DNA from: Ganoderma boninense
Taxonomy: Eukaryota > Basidiomycota > Agaricomycetes > Polyporales > Polyporaceae
Length of the DNA: 64,000 nucleotides
Direction of reading: 5' to 3'
Assembly: GCA_002900995.3 (NCBI GenBank)
Contig: CM035313.1
Coordinates: forward strand, 3,348,001 to 3,412,000
The translations under genes and the position numbers were made by a program. The notes beneath the pieces were generated by a model, which saw only the letters and a program-made list of their open reading frames with translations, did not search any database and was not told where the DNA came from. Below, piece after piece: positions 1-12,028 of this stretch (position 1 is the first letter of the stretch; every line of letters starts with the position of its first letter).

Positions 1-212
1 ACGTCTACAGTCAACACTTCAAGTCGTATGGGCGAACTTCTGCGCGACCAGAAGGCTTGGATTGGGCTGGATGCGTCCTCCGAGGTCTGGATGAAGGCGC
101 CTCACTCGATCGGCCTTCTCGTCTTTCTCTCGTCCTCAGGCTCCCAGTCTTCGACTCAGAACTCTCTTCTAACGATTACTTTGCTTGGCAGTAATATCTC
201 AGCAAGAACACA

Positions 213-1148
213 ATGGCCGACTCTGGACGCGGACGCGGTGGTTTCGGGCGTGGGCGCGGTGACCGTGGACGCGGCCGTCGGGGCCCCCGCCGCGGCGGCC
301 GCAAGGACGAGGAGAAGGAGTGGTGAGTCCCAATCCTCATCCCTCATTCCCCCGCATCGCATTCCAACGTGCACCCGCCTTCCCCCACAGGGTCCCCGTC
401 ACCAAGCTCGGCCGTCTCGTCAAAGACGGCAAGATCCGGTCGATGGAGGAGATCTACCTGTTCTCGCTGCCCGTCAAGGAGTACCAGATCATCGACTTCT
501 TCCTGCCCAAGCTCAAGGACGAGGTCATGAAGATCATGCCCGTGCAGAAGCAGACGCGCGCCGGCCAGCGCACGCGCTTCAAGGCGTTCGTCGCCATCGG
601 CGACTCGGACGGGCACGTCGGCCTGGGCGTCAAGTGCGCGAAGGAGGTCGCCACCGCCATCCGCGGTGCCATCATCCTCGCCAAGCTCTCCGTCATCCCC
701 GTCCGCCGCGGATACTGGGGCGCCAACCTCGGTGAGCCCCACACCGTGCCCTCGAAGGTCTCGGGCAAGGTCGGCTCCGTCATGTGCCGGCTCATCCCTG
801 CGCCCCGCGGTACCGGGCTCGTTGCTGCGCCCGCGTCGAAGCGGATGCTCCAGCTTGCGGGCATCGAGGACTGCTACACGCAGTCGAAGGGTTCGACCGC
901 GACGATGGGCAACTTCTTGAAGGCTACCTTCGCTGCCGTATGTATCCTGTTTCTTTTCTTTTTTTTTTTTTTTTTGGGGGGGGGGATCTTCTTTTGTGTG
1001 CAGCCAGCTTATCAGATATTGCACACAGATCACGAAAACGTACGCGTACCTCACGCCGGATCTCTGGCGCGAAATTCCGCTCTCCAAGTACCCGTACGAC
1101 GAGCACAGCGGGCACCTACAGCTCGCGCAGGGCAAGAAGGCGTACTAG
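213..1148 (+). CDS. RPS2: 40S ribosomal protein S2 (uS5)
   Basis: Component of the small ribosomal subunit near the mRNA entry channel. Three exons (213-322, 391-937, 1029-1148) join in frame to 258 codons, close to the usual eukaryotic S2 length. The N-terminus is an RGG-rich tail ([20 protein letters not shown]), followed by the S5-type double-stranded RNA-binding fold with [16 protein letters not shown] and the conserved [19 protein letters not shown] stretch. The C-terminus is [17 protein letters not shown]. The start is the first ATG that opens the RGG tail; the context is CACAATGG. Intron 1 is 68 nt and intron 2 is 91 nt; intron 2 carries a long T run followed by a G run. Highly conserved, so identification is secure. 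It is the only obvious translation housekeeping gene here. Confidence 0.97.
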
Positions 1149-2187
1149 GTGCTTTTTTGACTCCTGCACTGCAGTTGGGGAGGTTATCGTTGATTTGATC
1201 GTCATTGTAACTGTTGTTCTTATAGCACCTGCTTTTCGCCACCAAAACACTTACGTAGGAATGTCATTCTTACCATCATCATGATGCATACGACAATGAC
1301 TCCATGCTATCCATCTTATATGTGTGCCAATATTGATTCCAGATTCTGCTTGGCATATGTATGTGGGGTCCCGCAATGGGGGGGGGGAAATCCAATTACG
1401 GTGCTTTGCATATCAAACTGCGGTCGTTCCGCGAGTGGAGCCTGTTTGCTCGTATTCGTGCCGCCGACGGCTAACGGCTGCGAGAGGGGAACGCCTGACG
1501 GGCATCCTGTGTAAACTAAGTGTATTCCTCACTTCATGTCCTCGGGTTCAGGTTACACTAGTGTAACTCACTACTCTTCATTCCGTAGCATCCGAGAGCA
1601 AACTGGGCTGAAGAACGTTTGCTGGCTACGGTGGATGAGCATCGAAGAGGCAGGCAGGCGCTGGCCTACGGCGTTGCGCATATGCAAACAGAGGCAAACA
1701 GGCTTGACGCGGAAACGTCGACTGCAGTTTGATATGCAAAGCACTGTATAATATATGTTCGCCTCCGAGGCGGCATATAGCGCATCTCTTTACGTCCGAG
1801 ACGGCAAACCTTTACTTGCGGCGATTGTCAGCAACCTGGACACTGCTTGGACATGCAGCCAGACAGTCCAAACGCCCGTGTGTGTGCATCAGCGTGCGTA
1901 AGATAATGCTGCTTGTGTTACGGCCAGTCTGAAGAGTTGTCCGTTGATTGTATTCTTGTCCAGGGACTCATTTTTTGAAAGCAATGTCCGCATAGAACTT
2001 TCGCGGTCGACGATCGTCGGCGATTCTGAGCTCAGAGTCATGCGGAAGTGACGGAGCCGTGCGGGGGCCGAAGGTGCCGAGACGCCGCGTCGCTGGGTGC
2101 ACAGCGTACGGCTTGGTTAGTCAGCTGGGGAGGACCTGGGGTCAACTTGTCGACATCTTACCCAACCCCGCACTACAAACCACCGCC
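1149..2187. other. Intergenic, RPS2 to regulator A
   Basis: No convincing gene. Holds the RPS2 3' flank and the regulator A promoter. A perfect 16-bp palindrome (GTTACACTAGTGTAAC) lies at 1552-1567, about 620 bases upstream of the regulator A start. A G9 run sits near 1379. Confidence 0.6.
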
Positions 2188-5100
2188 ATGCCAGCCGACG
2201 ACGTCGGAGACCGACGCCAGGATAAAAGGCAGAAGCATTCGAGGGCATGTGAGTTCTGCAGACGCAGGAAAGGTGAGCCCCGCTCAAGAAGTTTGTTCGG
2301 GTTGAGGCTGGCACTTACCTGCATCGTTTAAAGTTGGTTGTGAGTCCCAGGTTCCGACCGATTCGGTCTTTTTTCGCTGGTACATATGACTGTTTGCTAG
2401 GCGACGCGGCTGACACGCCAGGACATCGCTGTTCGATGTGCGCTGCGCAGGGCATCAAATGCGAGTACGACCCTACGACGACGACGAAGGTGCGTTGGCG
2501 GTTTGCGTACGTGGGCTCCTGTCGCTATTCATATAACTAAATTCATCCACTTCAGCAGAAACAAGGGCCGTCAAAGGAGTGAGTGGCCCCTTTTTCGGTC
2601 TCGTTCGTCGCAGGAACCAGGCCTCCTCGTACCCCCGCTATATGCGCACCGAGTCCCGACGCAGGACAGGTCTGACCCCCTGGGGAGATATCAACTTTTC
2701 CATGTCAAAGAAAGTCTGTGTATAGCCTCCTGAAAGCGACCTTTTCCATCAAAATCTCGTCGCAATGGAAAGGCTTCGGCAAAGCGCCAATGTAGAACCC
2801 AGAAAGGCTCACGGGCCTTTCGTGCCTGAGGAAAGGTGCTTTGCTGAAGACTTTCCTCCCCTGTGAACTTTGAAGGAAGTTTTTATCATTTCCACAGACT
2901 TTCCTTCCTGCGGAAAAGTTGATCTCTTCGCAGTGACCGCCATCAACACAGGCAATAATAATTGATGGTCAGACTGTCTGTCAATCAAGCTAGCCAGTTG
3001 CTGACCAGTATGAGCTATGATCACTCCCCCCCGTGGGCCTCGAGACGGTGTCTGGACTGTCCTCGATGGCTGGCGAGATATTATATCCTGCCAATTGAGG
3101 CGCATTTAGGCTTCAGAGATGACATTTGTACATTGCCGTACCTTTGTCCCCGTAGAGCTGACGACGGCTGACTTTCACGACGGCGATAGATATGTAGAAG
3201 CCTTAGAGGACCGACTCTCGAAGGTCGAGAATCTCTTGAAGAAGGTGCACGATGACTCGTACCTACCCACACTCATTTTTAAGGCTCACTGATGGTCCCA
3301 GTTACAATCGGCTGGTGCACGCACTGGAAATGATCCTGATTACCCGGAGGACACACCGAGGGTACAGCGACTTCCGGGCATCTCAAAGCAACCACATCCC
3401 AACTGGGCTACTATAAAGCTCGTCTACCCACGAGGCCTCCACCCAGACCCAGCGACCGACTCCTCTGAAGAGATTGACTTTAGCGACAACGAAGAGGGCT
3501 TCGCGGTAGCGGACGACGGCTACAAATGCTACACCGGCAAGTCCAGCAACTTCGAGCTCGTCCGCACTGTCATGGGGCTCAAGAGCAAGCACAAACACGG
3601 CGATTCCGTGAACACCACGTCCGAAAAGCCGATCGCCGAGCTCGAGAAGCGGTTCAGGCCCGTAAGCGTCCATCCGTGGGTCTCATGGCCAGTTTCTCAA
3701 GCGTATGCTGATGCGGTGACGGACCCCCGCTATTGCAGGACCTCTTCAACCCCCAGTCACAAGTCACCAACGCCTCGCCGCCGTTCAAGGAGCGCGACTT
3801 CCCTCCGGCAGAGGCTATGGCGGAGCTCGTTGACCGCTACTTCGTGCACGTGAACGCGTACATCACGCTGCTCCACCGCCCGACGTTCGAGCGCGACCTC
3901 CAGAGCGGGCTGCACCTGCGCGACCGCGGCTTCGGCGCCGTCGTGCTGCTCGTGTGCGCGACGGGCAGCGCGTGGGCGTACGGCTCGCTGCACGCGCAGC
4001 CGCGCCAGACGCCCGGGTGGCAGTGGTTCGATAGGGTCAGCTCGGCGCACTTCTCGCTCATCGCGAGGCCGAGGCTGTATGACGTCCAGGCGTGCGCGGT
4101 GCGTTTCTTGTCGTTCCTTCGGCCGCGCGAAACGAGTTTGCGGGACGCGAGCTGACTGGAGACCGTGGATCTTGATATATGATAGCTCATGGCGGCGTAC
4201 GTGAATGCGACAAACTCTCCGCAAGGGATCTTGCCTATCCTAAGCCTGGGCATCCGGATGGCGCAGGACATGGGCGCGCACCGAAAGAAGATGTACAGCG
4301 CGACGCCGATCGTCGAGCAGGAGCTCTGGAAACGCGCCTTTTGGTTCGTGCTTGTTCTGAATCTCCTCTCTGATCACCAGTGTTTTTGTTGCTTACAATC
4401 CTGTCATGTAGGTCTCTTGTCGCGATGGATCGGTTAGCGAGTTTCGGCATGGGCCGACAGTGCACCATTCATGATGAAGAGTGAGCTATATGCGCGCGGT
4501 CTTTTAGCCCGTCCCGCCTCATCGACCTCTTCTTTTAGCTTCGACGTAGATCCCATGATTGAGTGCGATGACGAATACTGGTCGCATCCTGACCCGTCCC
4601 AGGCATTCCGCCAACCCCCCGGCAAGCCGTCGACGGTCGCGTTCTGCAATGCGTTCATACGGCTGTCCAAGATCCAAGCATTTGCGCTACGCACGATCGT
4701 GAGGCTTCACACATTGAATATGGAGGGGTACCTCTGACGTAGACGTTTTCGAGCAGTTCACCATCAACAAGTCCAAGCTCATCCTAGGCTACGTCGGCCC
4801 CGAGTGGAAGCAGCGCATCGTTGCAGAGATCGACTCGTTGATGAACAAGTGGCTCGACACGATCCCCGCACACTGTACGCGCTTCGCCGTTCACTTGCCA
4901 TCCGTCTTCTGTTTGACATGTCCTTCCTTCATCCATTCTGCAGTACGCTGGGACCCGAACCGCGAAGACGCCCTCTTCCTCAACCAGTCCGCGATCCTCT
5001 ACACCAACTACTATCAGCTGCAGATCTTCGTCCACCGCCTCTTCATCCCCTCCCCGCGCCGCCCACTGGCCCACGCGAACCTATCCTTGCCGTCCATGAC

Positions 5101-6528
5101 GATCTGCGTGAACGCCGCCCGGGCATGCCTGCGCGTCCTCGACGTGCAGAACCGCCGTGCGATGACCGGCCGTGCCACCATCCATGCGATGACCCCGCTG
5201 CAGATGCCACTGTTCACAGTCGGGGTGATGCTGCTGCTGTACCTGTGGTGCGGGGCTAGGGATGCGCGTGCTGTGCTGGAGGACGTCGACGTGTGTCTGA
5301 GTATCTTGAAGGACTTGGCGGAGACGTGCGTGGCTCTTCCCAAGCTTACCCTTTCGTTGCATGTGGGTTGAATGACATCTCTAGCGGTAATATCGCGGCA
5401 CGAAAACTCCAGTACGTGTCGGCTTTCTCCCCCTCTTCTCGAAGTTACCGCATTCAGTGCCCTGACCGGCACCAACTTGATTTGCAGGGTCGTTCTACGG
5501 GTGATGAGCCCAATCGCCCAGCTTCCACCGAGCGAACGGTCCTACCTGACTTCGAGCTCCAACCTGGCGAAAGAGGGCCCGAAGACTATCGAGGAGGTCT
5601 TCACGGGCACCATGGAGCACCTCGACATCTCCTTTTTCACACCTGGTGACTTCCGTAGCGTCGCATCTGGGGAGCCAGAGTCCCCAAGCGTCAGCACTAG
5701 CGCACCCATGTCGCTGACAACCTCCAGCCCCCTCGCAAGAGCGCTGTCGATGCCGTCGTCGTCGCCGTCGCTCCCCACTAGCTGGGACGACAGTGGACCG
5801 TCGTCCGAGTCAGCGGGGCTCACGACCGCTAGCCACAACCGGTCGGCGTTCAATGCCTTCGGCGGGTGCGATCTGTGGGCCCTCCAACTCAACACCATCG
5901 GCAGCTACCTCCAGTCGCCCCCCGTGTTGAGCCCGACCCCCGAATTAACAGAGGCGAGGACGAGTACCGCCGCGAATGGGAATGGGGAGGTCTCGACGCA
6001 GCCCGCGCCGACGCCGGGTGACCTGGGGGCCGTCGGCTCGTCCGATTTCGACTTCTCTAACATGCTGATGGCGGAGGACCTCGATTTCTTCAACTCGCTC
6101 TCCAGCATGTTCGAGAACATCCAGAGCACGAATACGCCTGCGCTGGCGGCGGGGCCAGCGTGCACGCCGCCCCGACAACTCGAACCCCAATCTCCAACCC
6201 AATCCCAACCACAGTCCCAGCCTGAAACAACAGTGCCGGGGGCGATGAGTGCGGAGATGGGACATACGTGCACGCTGAGCGAGCTGGAGCTGTCAATTCC
6301 ACCTTCGGATGCGAATTCTTCGCCTTTCGACGTCCAGTGCGCGGCAAGTCAGGATCCGAGCCTGTGGCAGTGGATTTCTGCGCCCGATGGTGACCTGTGA
6401 GTAACAGACATTGTGCAGTAGTATTCGGTGACCTGATAAGGCATCGGCATTCTTACTTTCGTCGCAGATGGAACCAGTGGGACGCATATGTCCAGAATCA
6501 AGGAGCCGCAGGGGAGCCGATGTCGTAG
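2188..6528 (+). CDS. Zn2Cys6 transcription factor with fungal-specific TF domain (regulator A)
   Basis: Nuclear DNA-binding regulator. Residues 21-51 form a binuclear zinc cluster (CEFCRRRKVGC, then CSMCAAQGIKC). The third cysteine appears only if a 6-nt micro-exon (2334-2339) is spliced in. Next come a short linker exon (2556-2578), a coiled-coil start (YVEALEDRLSKVENLLKK) and the fungal-specific TF domain, beginning around YFVHVNAYITLLHRPTF and running through DPNREDALFLNQSAILYTNYY. The C-terminal half is Ser/Thr/Pro-rich and acidic, like an activation region. About a dozen exons; the last intron joins DGD to LWNQWDAYVQ before the stop. A 611-nt intron (2579-3189) is unusually long. Paralogue of regulator B, which faces it tail to tail. 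Target genes cannot be read from sequence. Inner exon ends are inferred from splice signals and alignment to B. Confidence 0.88.
2334..2339 (+). other. 6-nt micro-exon in regulator A
   Basis: TTGGTT, flanked by AG before and GTGAGT after, between two 61-nt introns (2273-2333 and 2340-2400). Both junctions are phase 1. Splicing gives K-V-G-C and restores the C-x2-C-x6-C spacing. Skipping it gives K-G-D and loses the third zinc ligand. Regulator B has a 6-nt exon at the same place. Confidence 0.8.
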
Positions 6529-7124
6529 AACACGTCCATTCGCATATTTTAGGATTCGGGACACTTTCTTGAGGATATACAGTAGTATCATATGCGGCAT
6601 AATTCTGTCTTGGTAGACTGCGATCTCAACTCACCACGATACATGGCACACCTCCCCCCCATCTGTCCATACATATATACAATGACAATGACGCTTGGAT
6701 AGAAGTTGAACGTTTGAACACGGAGCATATGCGTAGATTTGGGGATACTAACGGTCAATGGGAAGATGGTCGACTATCACCTTTGTATCGTTAACTGGTT
6801 TTCATTGTCAGTCGTATTCAGACTTTCGAAGAGCATTTCAGTGAAAGCACTTGCATCCGATCCAGTCGAGGCTCGGAGCTATGTCTGGCCGATAGTAATC
6901 CCTGCTCCTTAAGCTTATTTTAGGCCTGTGTTAGCTCCCGCGTCATAACGCACACCACTCCAGTTGGGGTATTGTCGGCTTCTACACCAGATCGAAGAGG
7001 ACAACTCGTTTGTGGGGTATTACGTGAAGGGAACATATTGTACAAGTATACAAGGTATCTTGGAAGGACTTGAGAGCGAAGCAACCGGAAATAGGGGATG
7101 CGTCGACGATAATCGACGATTCTC
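6529..7124. other. Intergenic between convergent regulators A and B
   Basis: Shared 3' flanks of the two convergent paralogues. AT-richer than the coding flanks, with no supported gene. Confidence 0.6.
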
Positions 7125-10100
7125 CTAGATGCCCTGCGGTGGCGGATCGAACGGGATGTCCATCCCGCCCATGTTGTTGAGATACTCGCCCCAATCCGCC
7201 AATCTATTCAGTCACCAGCCAACCAGACGTGCACGTCAGCGATCTTCAGAACACACAACAGAACGAGAGACAACGCACGCAAGCGACGTCGGCGCAGAGG
7301 ACCACATCTCCACCATATGGTCCTCGAACATCATAGAAACGTCAGCGTCCGCGCCCGTCATTGCAACGGCGGCCGCCTGCTGCTGCTCCAGAGGCTGCGG
7401 TTGGATCTGCGGTGCGTTTGAGCACAGACCAGCAGGCACGTTGGTCGGGATCGACATCGCGGCCATGAGCTGCTGATAGTCCGTGAGCGACATCTCGGAA
7501 GGCAGCAGCCCAAAGCCGTTCCCGTTCATGGTCATGGCCTCGCCTCCGAGCCCGCTGTTCGGCGACGACAAGGGGACAGACGTGGGAGGGAAGTTATCCT
7601 GCTGGAGAAGGTTTGAGAAATACGCCTGCTGCTGCTGCTGCTGCTGCTGCGGAGGCGGCGGCATCTGAGCGGAGAAGAGCGACTGCTGGTGTTGTTGAGA
7701 GATGGAGTATCTGGGGTCGTAATGCGAGCTGAACCCGTGGTGGAACGGGATGCGACCCAGGTCCGCCGTATGGACCGGCAGCTCGAAGGAGAAGTCCATC
7801 GGGAAACCACCGTTACCGTTTCCATTGCCATTGCCATTGCCTTGACCGTTCGCGCCATCGCACGTCGTTGTGGGCATCTGCGACAAGGAGGACGACGAGG
7901 ATGCGGCAGACGACATGGTGTTTGCCTGCGCGCTGACGTAGTAATACGGCGACAACCCGTCCTTCCGTGGGTCTTCCGCTGGTTGTGAAGTAGGGGCGTC
8001 ACCGCGCACTATAGGCCCCACACAGCTCTCCCGGGCTGCGTCGCGGGCAAATGCCGACCCTATGATGGTGCCAATGGTGGGCTTTCCAATGGAGGTAAAG
8101 TGGGATGCGCCAGGCTGGGGGAGCTCTCCTATGGATATGAGGCCGGTGAGGACATCCCTGGCCGGAAGAGATCAGGACTGCAATCGATGCCAGGACGGTT
8201 CGATACTTACCATAACCTTCGCGAGGAGTATGTGCTGTAGTAGACCGCCCTTTTGAGCGTCAATAAGTGCCTGATGCAGAGAGAAGGACGTACTGCTGCT
8301 CTAGCCGTTTTAACATGTGCATGCATTTGTGCACGTCCGCCATAGCCACTTCGCTGGACAGACCCGTCCTTTTCCCACCCCACATGTTGAAGAGGAGCAC
8401 AAGGCCGGCAGTAAACAACGGCAGCTGCACACGCACGAGTTTGTTAACCTCAAGAACATTGGGGGACGAGAGCGTAAGTTATCTCACTCGATTAAGGATC
8501 AGGGCCATCCCGTTCTTCTGAAACTGGGTCTCCATGACGTGCGTCGCGGAGCGTGCGGCGTTCGTGCAGATCGTGAGTGACGGGAATGGCAGGCGGTTCG
8601 CCTTGCTGGGCTGGATGAACGGGCGGTGTATGCATATCTGCAGCCAGTAGTAGTTCGCATATAGGGTGCAAGACTGGTTCATGAAGATGTCGTCTTCACG
8701 GTTCGGGTCCCACTTCACTGCCGACCGAACCCATGACCGCGTCAGCGCTACTTCTCAGAAAAAAAGAAGTAAAGAAGATGAAGGGGCAGGGATGGCGGGC
8801 TTACGGTGCTCAGGAACGGTGTCGATCCATTTGTTCAGGGCAGAGTCCAACTCCGCTACGGTGCGCTGTTCCCATTCCGGGCCGACATAGCCCAGCGTTT
8901 GCTTCGATTTGTTGATCGAATACTGCACAGCACACGAGACGTTAAAGGCTGACTGACGTAACCGAGGCAACCGAATCCACGCACGATCGTACGCGAAGCA
9001 TACGCGAGGATCTTCTGCAGCCGGACCAGACAGTTCGCGAACGCGACCTTGGAGGGCTTTCCCTCGGGCTGCTTGAGCGCTAACTCAGGGTCCTCGTTCT
9101 CCCAGTACTCGTCATCGACCTCGGTCATGGGATCAAGGTCAAAGCTGCAGAGCGTCACATTTAGCAGACGAGTCGGGACCAGCGACGGATCAACCCACTC
9201 TTCGTCATGAAGGCCGCCTGGCCGACCGAGCCCAAAGCTCGCGGTCCGATCGATGTAGATCAACGTCCTGTCTCACCCGCATGTCAGCACCTCGAATGAC
9301 GACGACTGTTACAATGCCGTCCGCACCAAACGGCACGTCGCCAGAGCTCGTCCTCTACAGACGGCTTCGTGTGATACACCTTCTTCCGGTGCGCCCCTAC
9401 GTCCGCCGCCATCCGGAGCCCCAGACCCATCACGGTCCAGCTCCCCTGCGGCCTGCTCGACAGCGCAAGGAACGACGCAATGAGCTAGAGAGATAAAGCA
9501 AAATTCGTGAGCCCCCCACCAGGAGAAAGTTGGAGTTGCCACGATCACGCACCGCGCACGCCTGGACGTCCTCGAGCTTCGGCTGCTCGAAGGTGGACCA
9601 GCGCACGGTGTCCGCCTGCGCGAACCAGCACCAGCCGGGCGTCGAGCCGTCCGCGGTCTGCACGCGCGGGTCGTCCGTCCAGCGCGAGCCGATCGCGCAC
9701 ACCATCAGCAGCACCGCGCCAAACGCGGGGTCGCGCAGGTGCGCGCTGTCCGCGACGCTCCGCCGGAACGTCGGCTCGTGGAGGAGCGGCAGGTAGATGT
9801 TCACGTTGTCGAAGTAGCCCGCGACCAGCTTCTCCATGAGGTCTGGGACGGGGTAGGTGCGGTCGGGGAGGCTCTCCGCCTTCTCCTTCGCCGCTTTCAG
9901 GATCTGGGGGGGAGGGGGCACCGGTTAGCACGGCGGGAGAATTAAATTCGCTCGATGGGCGAGTGTCGGAGAGAGGACTGCCGGACGCACCGGGAAGTGG
10001 GCCTGCGGGGCGGGCGGAGCACGTTCAAGCGCGGAACCTTGGCGGTGGTCAGAGACAGTGGGGTACTTCTGCTTCATCACCGTCTGGAGGAACATCAGGT

Positions 10101-12028
10101 TGCTCGATTTGCCGTGGTAGCGCATCTGGTGCGTGTTGCCAGTGATGGTGAGTCGTTTGAGGTTTTCCATGATGTGCAACCGTGCTTCACGCTCGTCTTC
10201 GCTGGGCTCCAGTTCGTCCTCCTCGCCTGGTGATGGAGGGTCCACCAGCGGTGGTGAGACCCCCGCGACGCTTGCGGGGGAACGCACCGGAGGAGCCGAC
10301 ACCATTGGGCTTGCGTCGGCGGGCGCTGGGGCCACCCGCCAATGAGTTGATTCTAGCGTGCCGTCGAAATCCTTCGGAATCTCGACATTCGGATGGAGCT
10401 GGAAAGGCAAGCGTCAACAAGGCGACATATGCAGGTAGGGGACCTTGATGTGTACCTGAGAGAACAGCTTTTCCATGTTTTGAAGACGATTTTCGAGGAT
10501 TTGAACGTAACTATAGAAAACGACTGGTCAGCAAGACCGAAAAGCCTGAAATACAATCCCCTGCCACGGCACCACTTATGACCTGAACGACGATAGAGGC
10601 TCTGCTTCTCAGGTGGGGCAAACCATATCTCGAGAACTTGACGCTAAATATACAGCACCCAACTGCGGGAGCCAAGACGGTAAGCCATGAGGAGACACAT
10701 TCAAGAACGTCAAGGGAATATCGAGAGATACGTGGGGGCACGCCCGGTCCGGGCTCAACAGCTTATTCGCCGAGACTCGCAACGCGGCGCGACGATGACC
10801 CTCTCAGCAGTTCTTCGCAAGGGACCACCCGTCAAGACGTCTGTCCACAGTTTAAAAACTGGCTATATGCGTGTTGCCCGCATCGCACGCAAAGAGCTGT
10901 TCCCACCCGTCTACCCAAAATTGCTCTTCTTCCTCGCCGTGTTTCATCCTTCCGTATCCAGGCGCTGGGTACGAGACTCACTCGCCTTCTGGCAGAGTTG
11001 AAGTCGGTTGTCTCCAGTTTTCCGATAGTGCTGCATTGCACCGGGAATCAAGGCCCCCTTAACGACGTTCTCACTGTTCTCCGTTGGCGGCTTCGCGGAC
11101 TTAAAGAACGGGGTTGGAGCGAGTATCGTAGCCGACTATGGCTATAACTATGGCCATGGCCATAGCCATCTATGCGCAGAATCCTATGATCCTAGTTGTT
11201 CCCAAGGAAAGCCGCCCTTCCAGAGACTTTCCTCTCGTGTGAAATATATAGGAAAGCTTCATTTCCCGGCACTTTCGCCGCTCCGGGCACCTTCATTTAT
11301 AGGCAGTGTATATGCGGCGCCCTAGGGCATGGAGGCCAGGTGCTAAGCCGCCACCAGCCTTGGGAAGCGGATGGGCGCACCGCTCTTCATGTGCCCGCAG
11401 CAGGAGTAGCCTGCACCGTCGTGTCCGGGCAGATCGCCGCCGGATGCGCGTGATGATCGACCTTGAAGCGAAAGGAGGAAGCCAAGTACAGCAGCCAAGC
11501 TGCAAGGAGATCCGCGCGACCGCCGTAGCCGCCACACGGATTCTTGCGATGGCCATGTCCGGTGCTCAAGAGCCAACATACGGGAGAACTCTGCAAGCAT
11601 GGGAAAGAGCAGAAGCGGTCGGCTCACCTTTTGCTCGGTGGTCGTGTCTGATGCGTGGACTCGCTCGTAAAATGGGCTACAGCTCCAAAAGCGGGTGGGA
11701 CATACGTTGATGGGTTCGTACGTGCAATCTATTTCTTGCGAAATGCACCTTGAGCAGCGATGGTCTGGCATGTCCGCGCCATCGCCTTCAGCAAAGCAGG
11801 GTATGCGTCTCTTGAGATGACAGCGAGCATGGCAACGAGTGGGCACTCACAACGTACTGCAAGAGCCGCTCATTCTGAGAATCCTTGAACTCGAAATAGC
11901 AGCCAGAACGACGCACTCTTCTTGCGCCTGCAGTAATCGCAGGCACGCTGTTTCTTCTTGCGCTTGGACTGCTCGGGAGCGGATGCTTGCGGGGGCGAGT
12001 GCTCGTGCTCCTCCTCCTGGGACGACAT
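7125..12028 (-). CDS. Zn2Cys6 transcription factor with fungal-specific TF domain (regulator B)
   Basis: Paralogue of regulator A with the same domain order. The start (12028) opens an acidic, then Lys-rich leader. Residues 30-60 are the zinc cluster (CDYCRRKKIRC, CSRCISQEIDC), again needing a 6-nt micro-exon (11851-11856). A 20-nt exon (11628-11647) gives TRPPSKS and joins across a 1117-nt intron to YVQILENRLQNMEKLFSQ. The TF domain shows YFDNVNIYLPLLHEPTF, FDLDPMTEVDDEYW and WDPNREDDIFMNQS. The C-terminus has a GN repeat, an eight-Gln run and the ending WGEYLNNMGGMDIPFDPP. It sits about 1.1 kb downstream of the xylanase gene on the same strand. The very long intron could tempt annotators to split the gene; matching exon phases in regulator A argue for one gene. 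Regulatory targets are unknown. Confidence 0.86.
7626..7649 (-). repeat. CAG/CTG microsatellite encoding poly-Gln
   Basis: Eight CTG units on + (CAG on the coding strand) inside the regulator B C-terminal region, read as eight glutamines. Confidence 0.95.
11138..11169. repeat. Nested palindrome in the long intron of regulator B
   Basis: A perfect 18-bp palindrome (CTATGGCCATGGCCATAG, 11148-11165) overlaps an outer inverted pair ATGGCTAT (11138-11145) and ATAGCCAT (11162-11169). It lies inside the 1117-nt intron. Confidence 0.85.
11851..11856 (-). other. 6-nt micro-exon in regulator B
   Basis: TACGTT on the coding strand, between introns of 60 nt (11857-11916) and 65 nt (11786-11850), both GT-AG, phase 1. 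It yields K-I-R-C and so supplies the third zinc-cluster cysteine, exactly as in regulator A. Confidence 0.8.

Noticed and set aside
9930..11630. Splitting regulator B into two genes at the long intron
   Set aside because: Exon phases and linker residues (PPSK then S-YVQ) match regulator A, where the same junction also spans a long intron.
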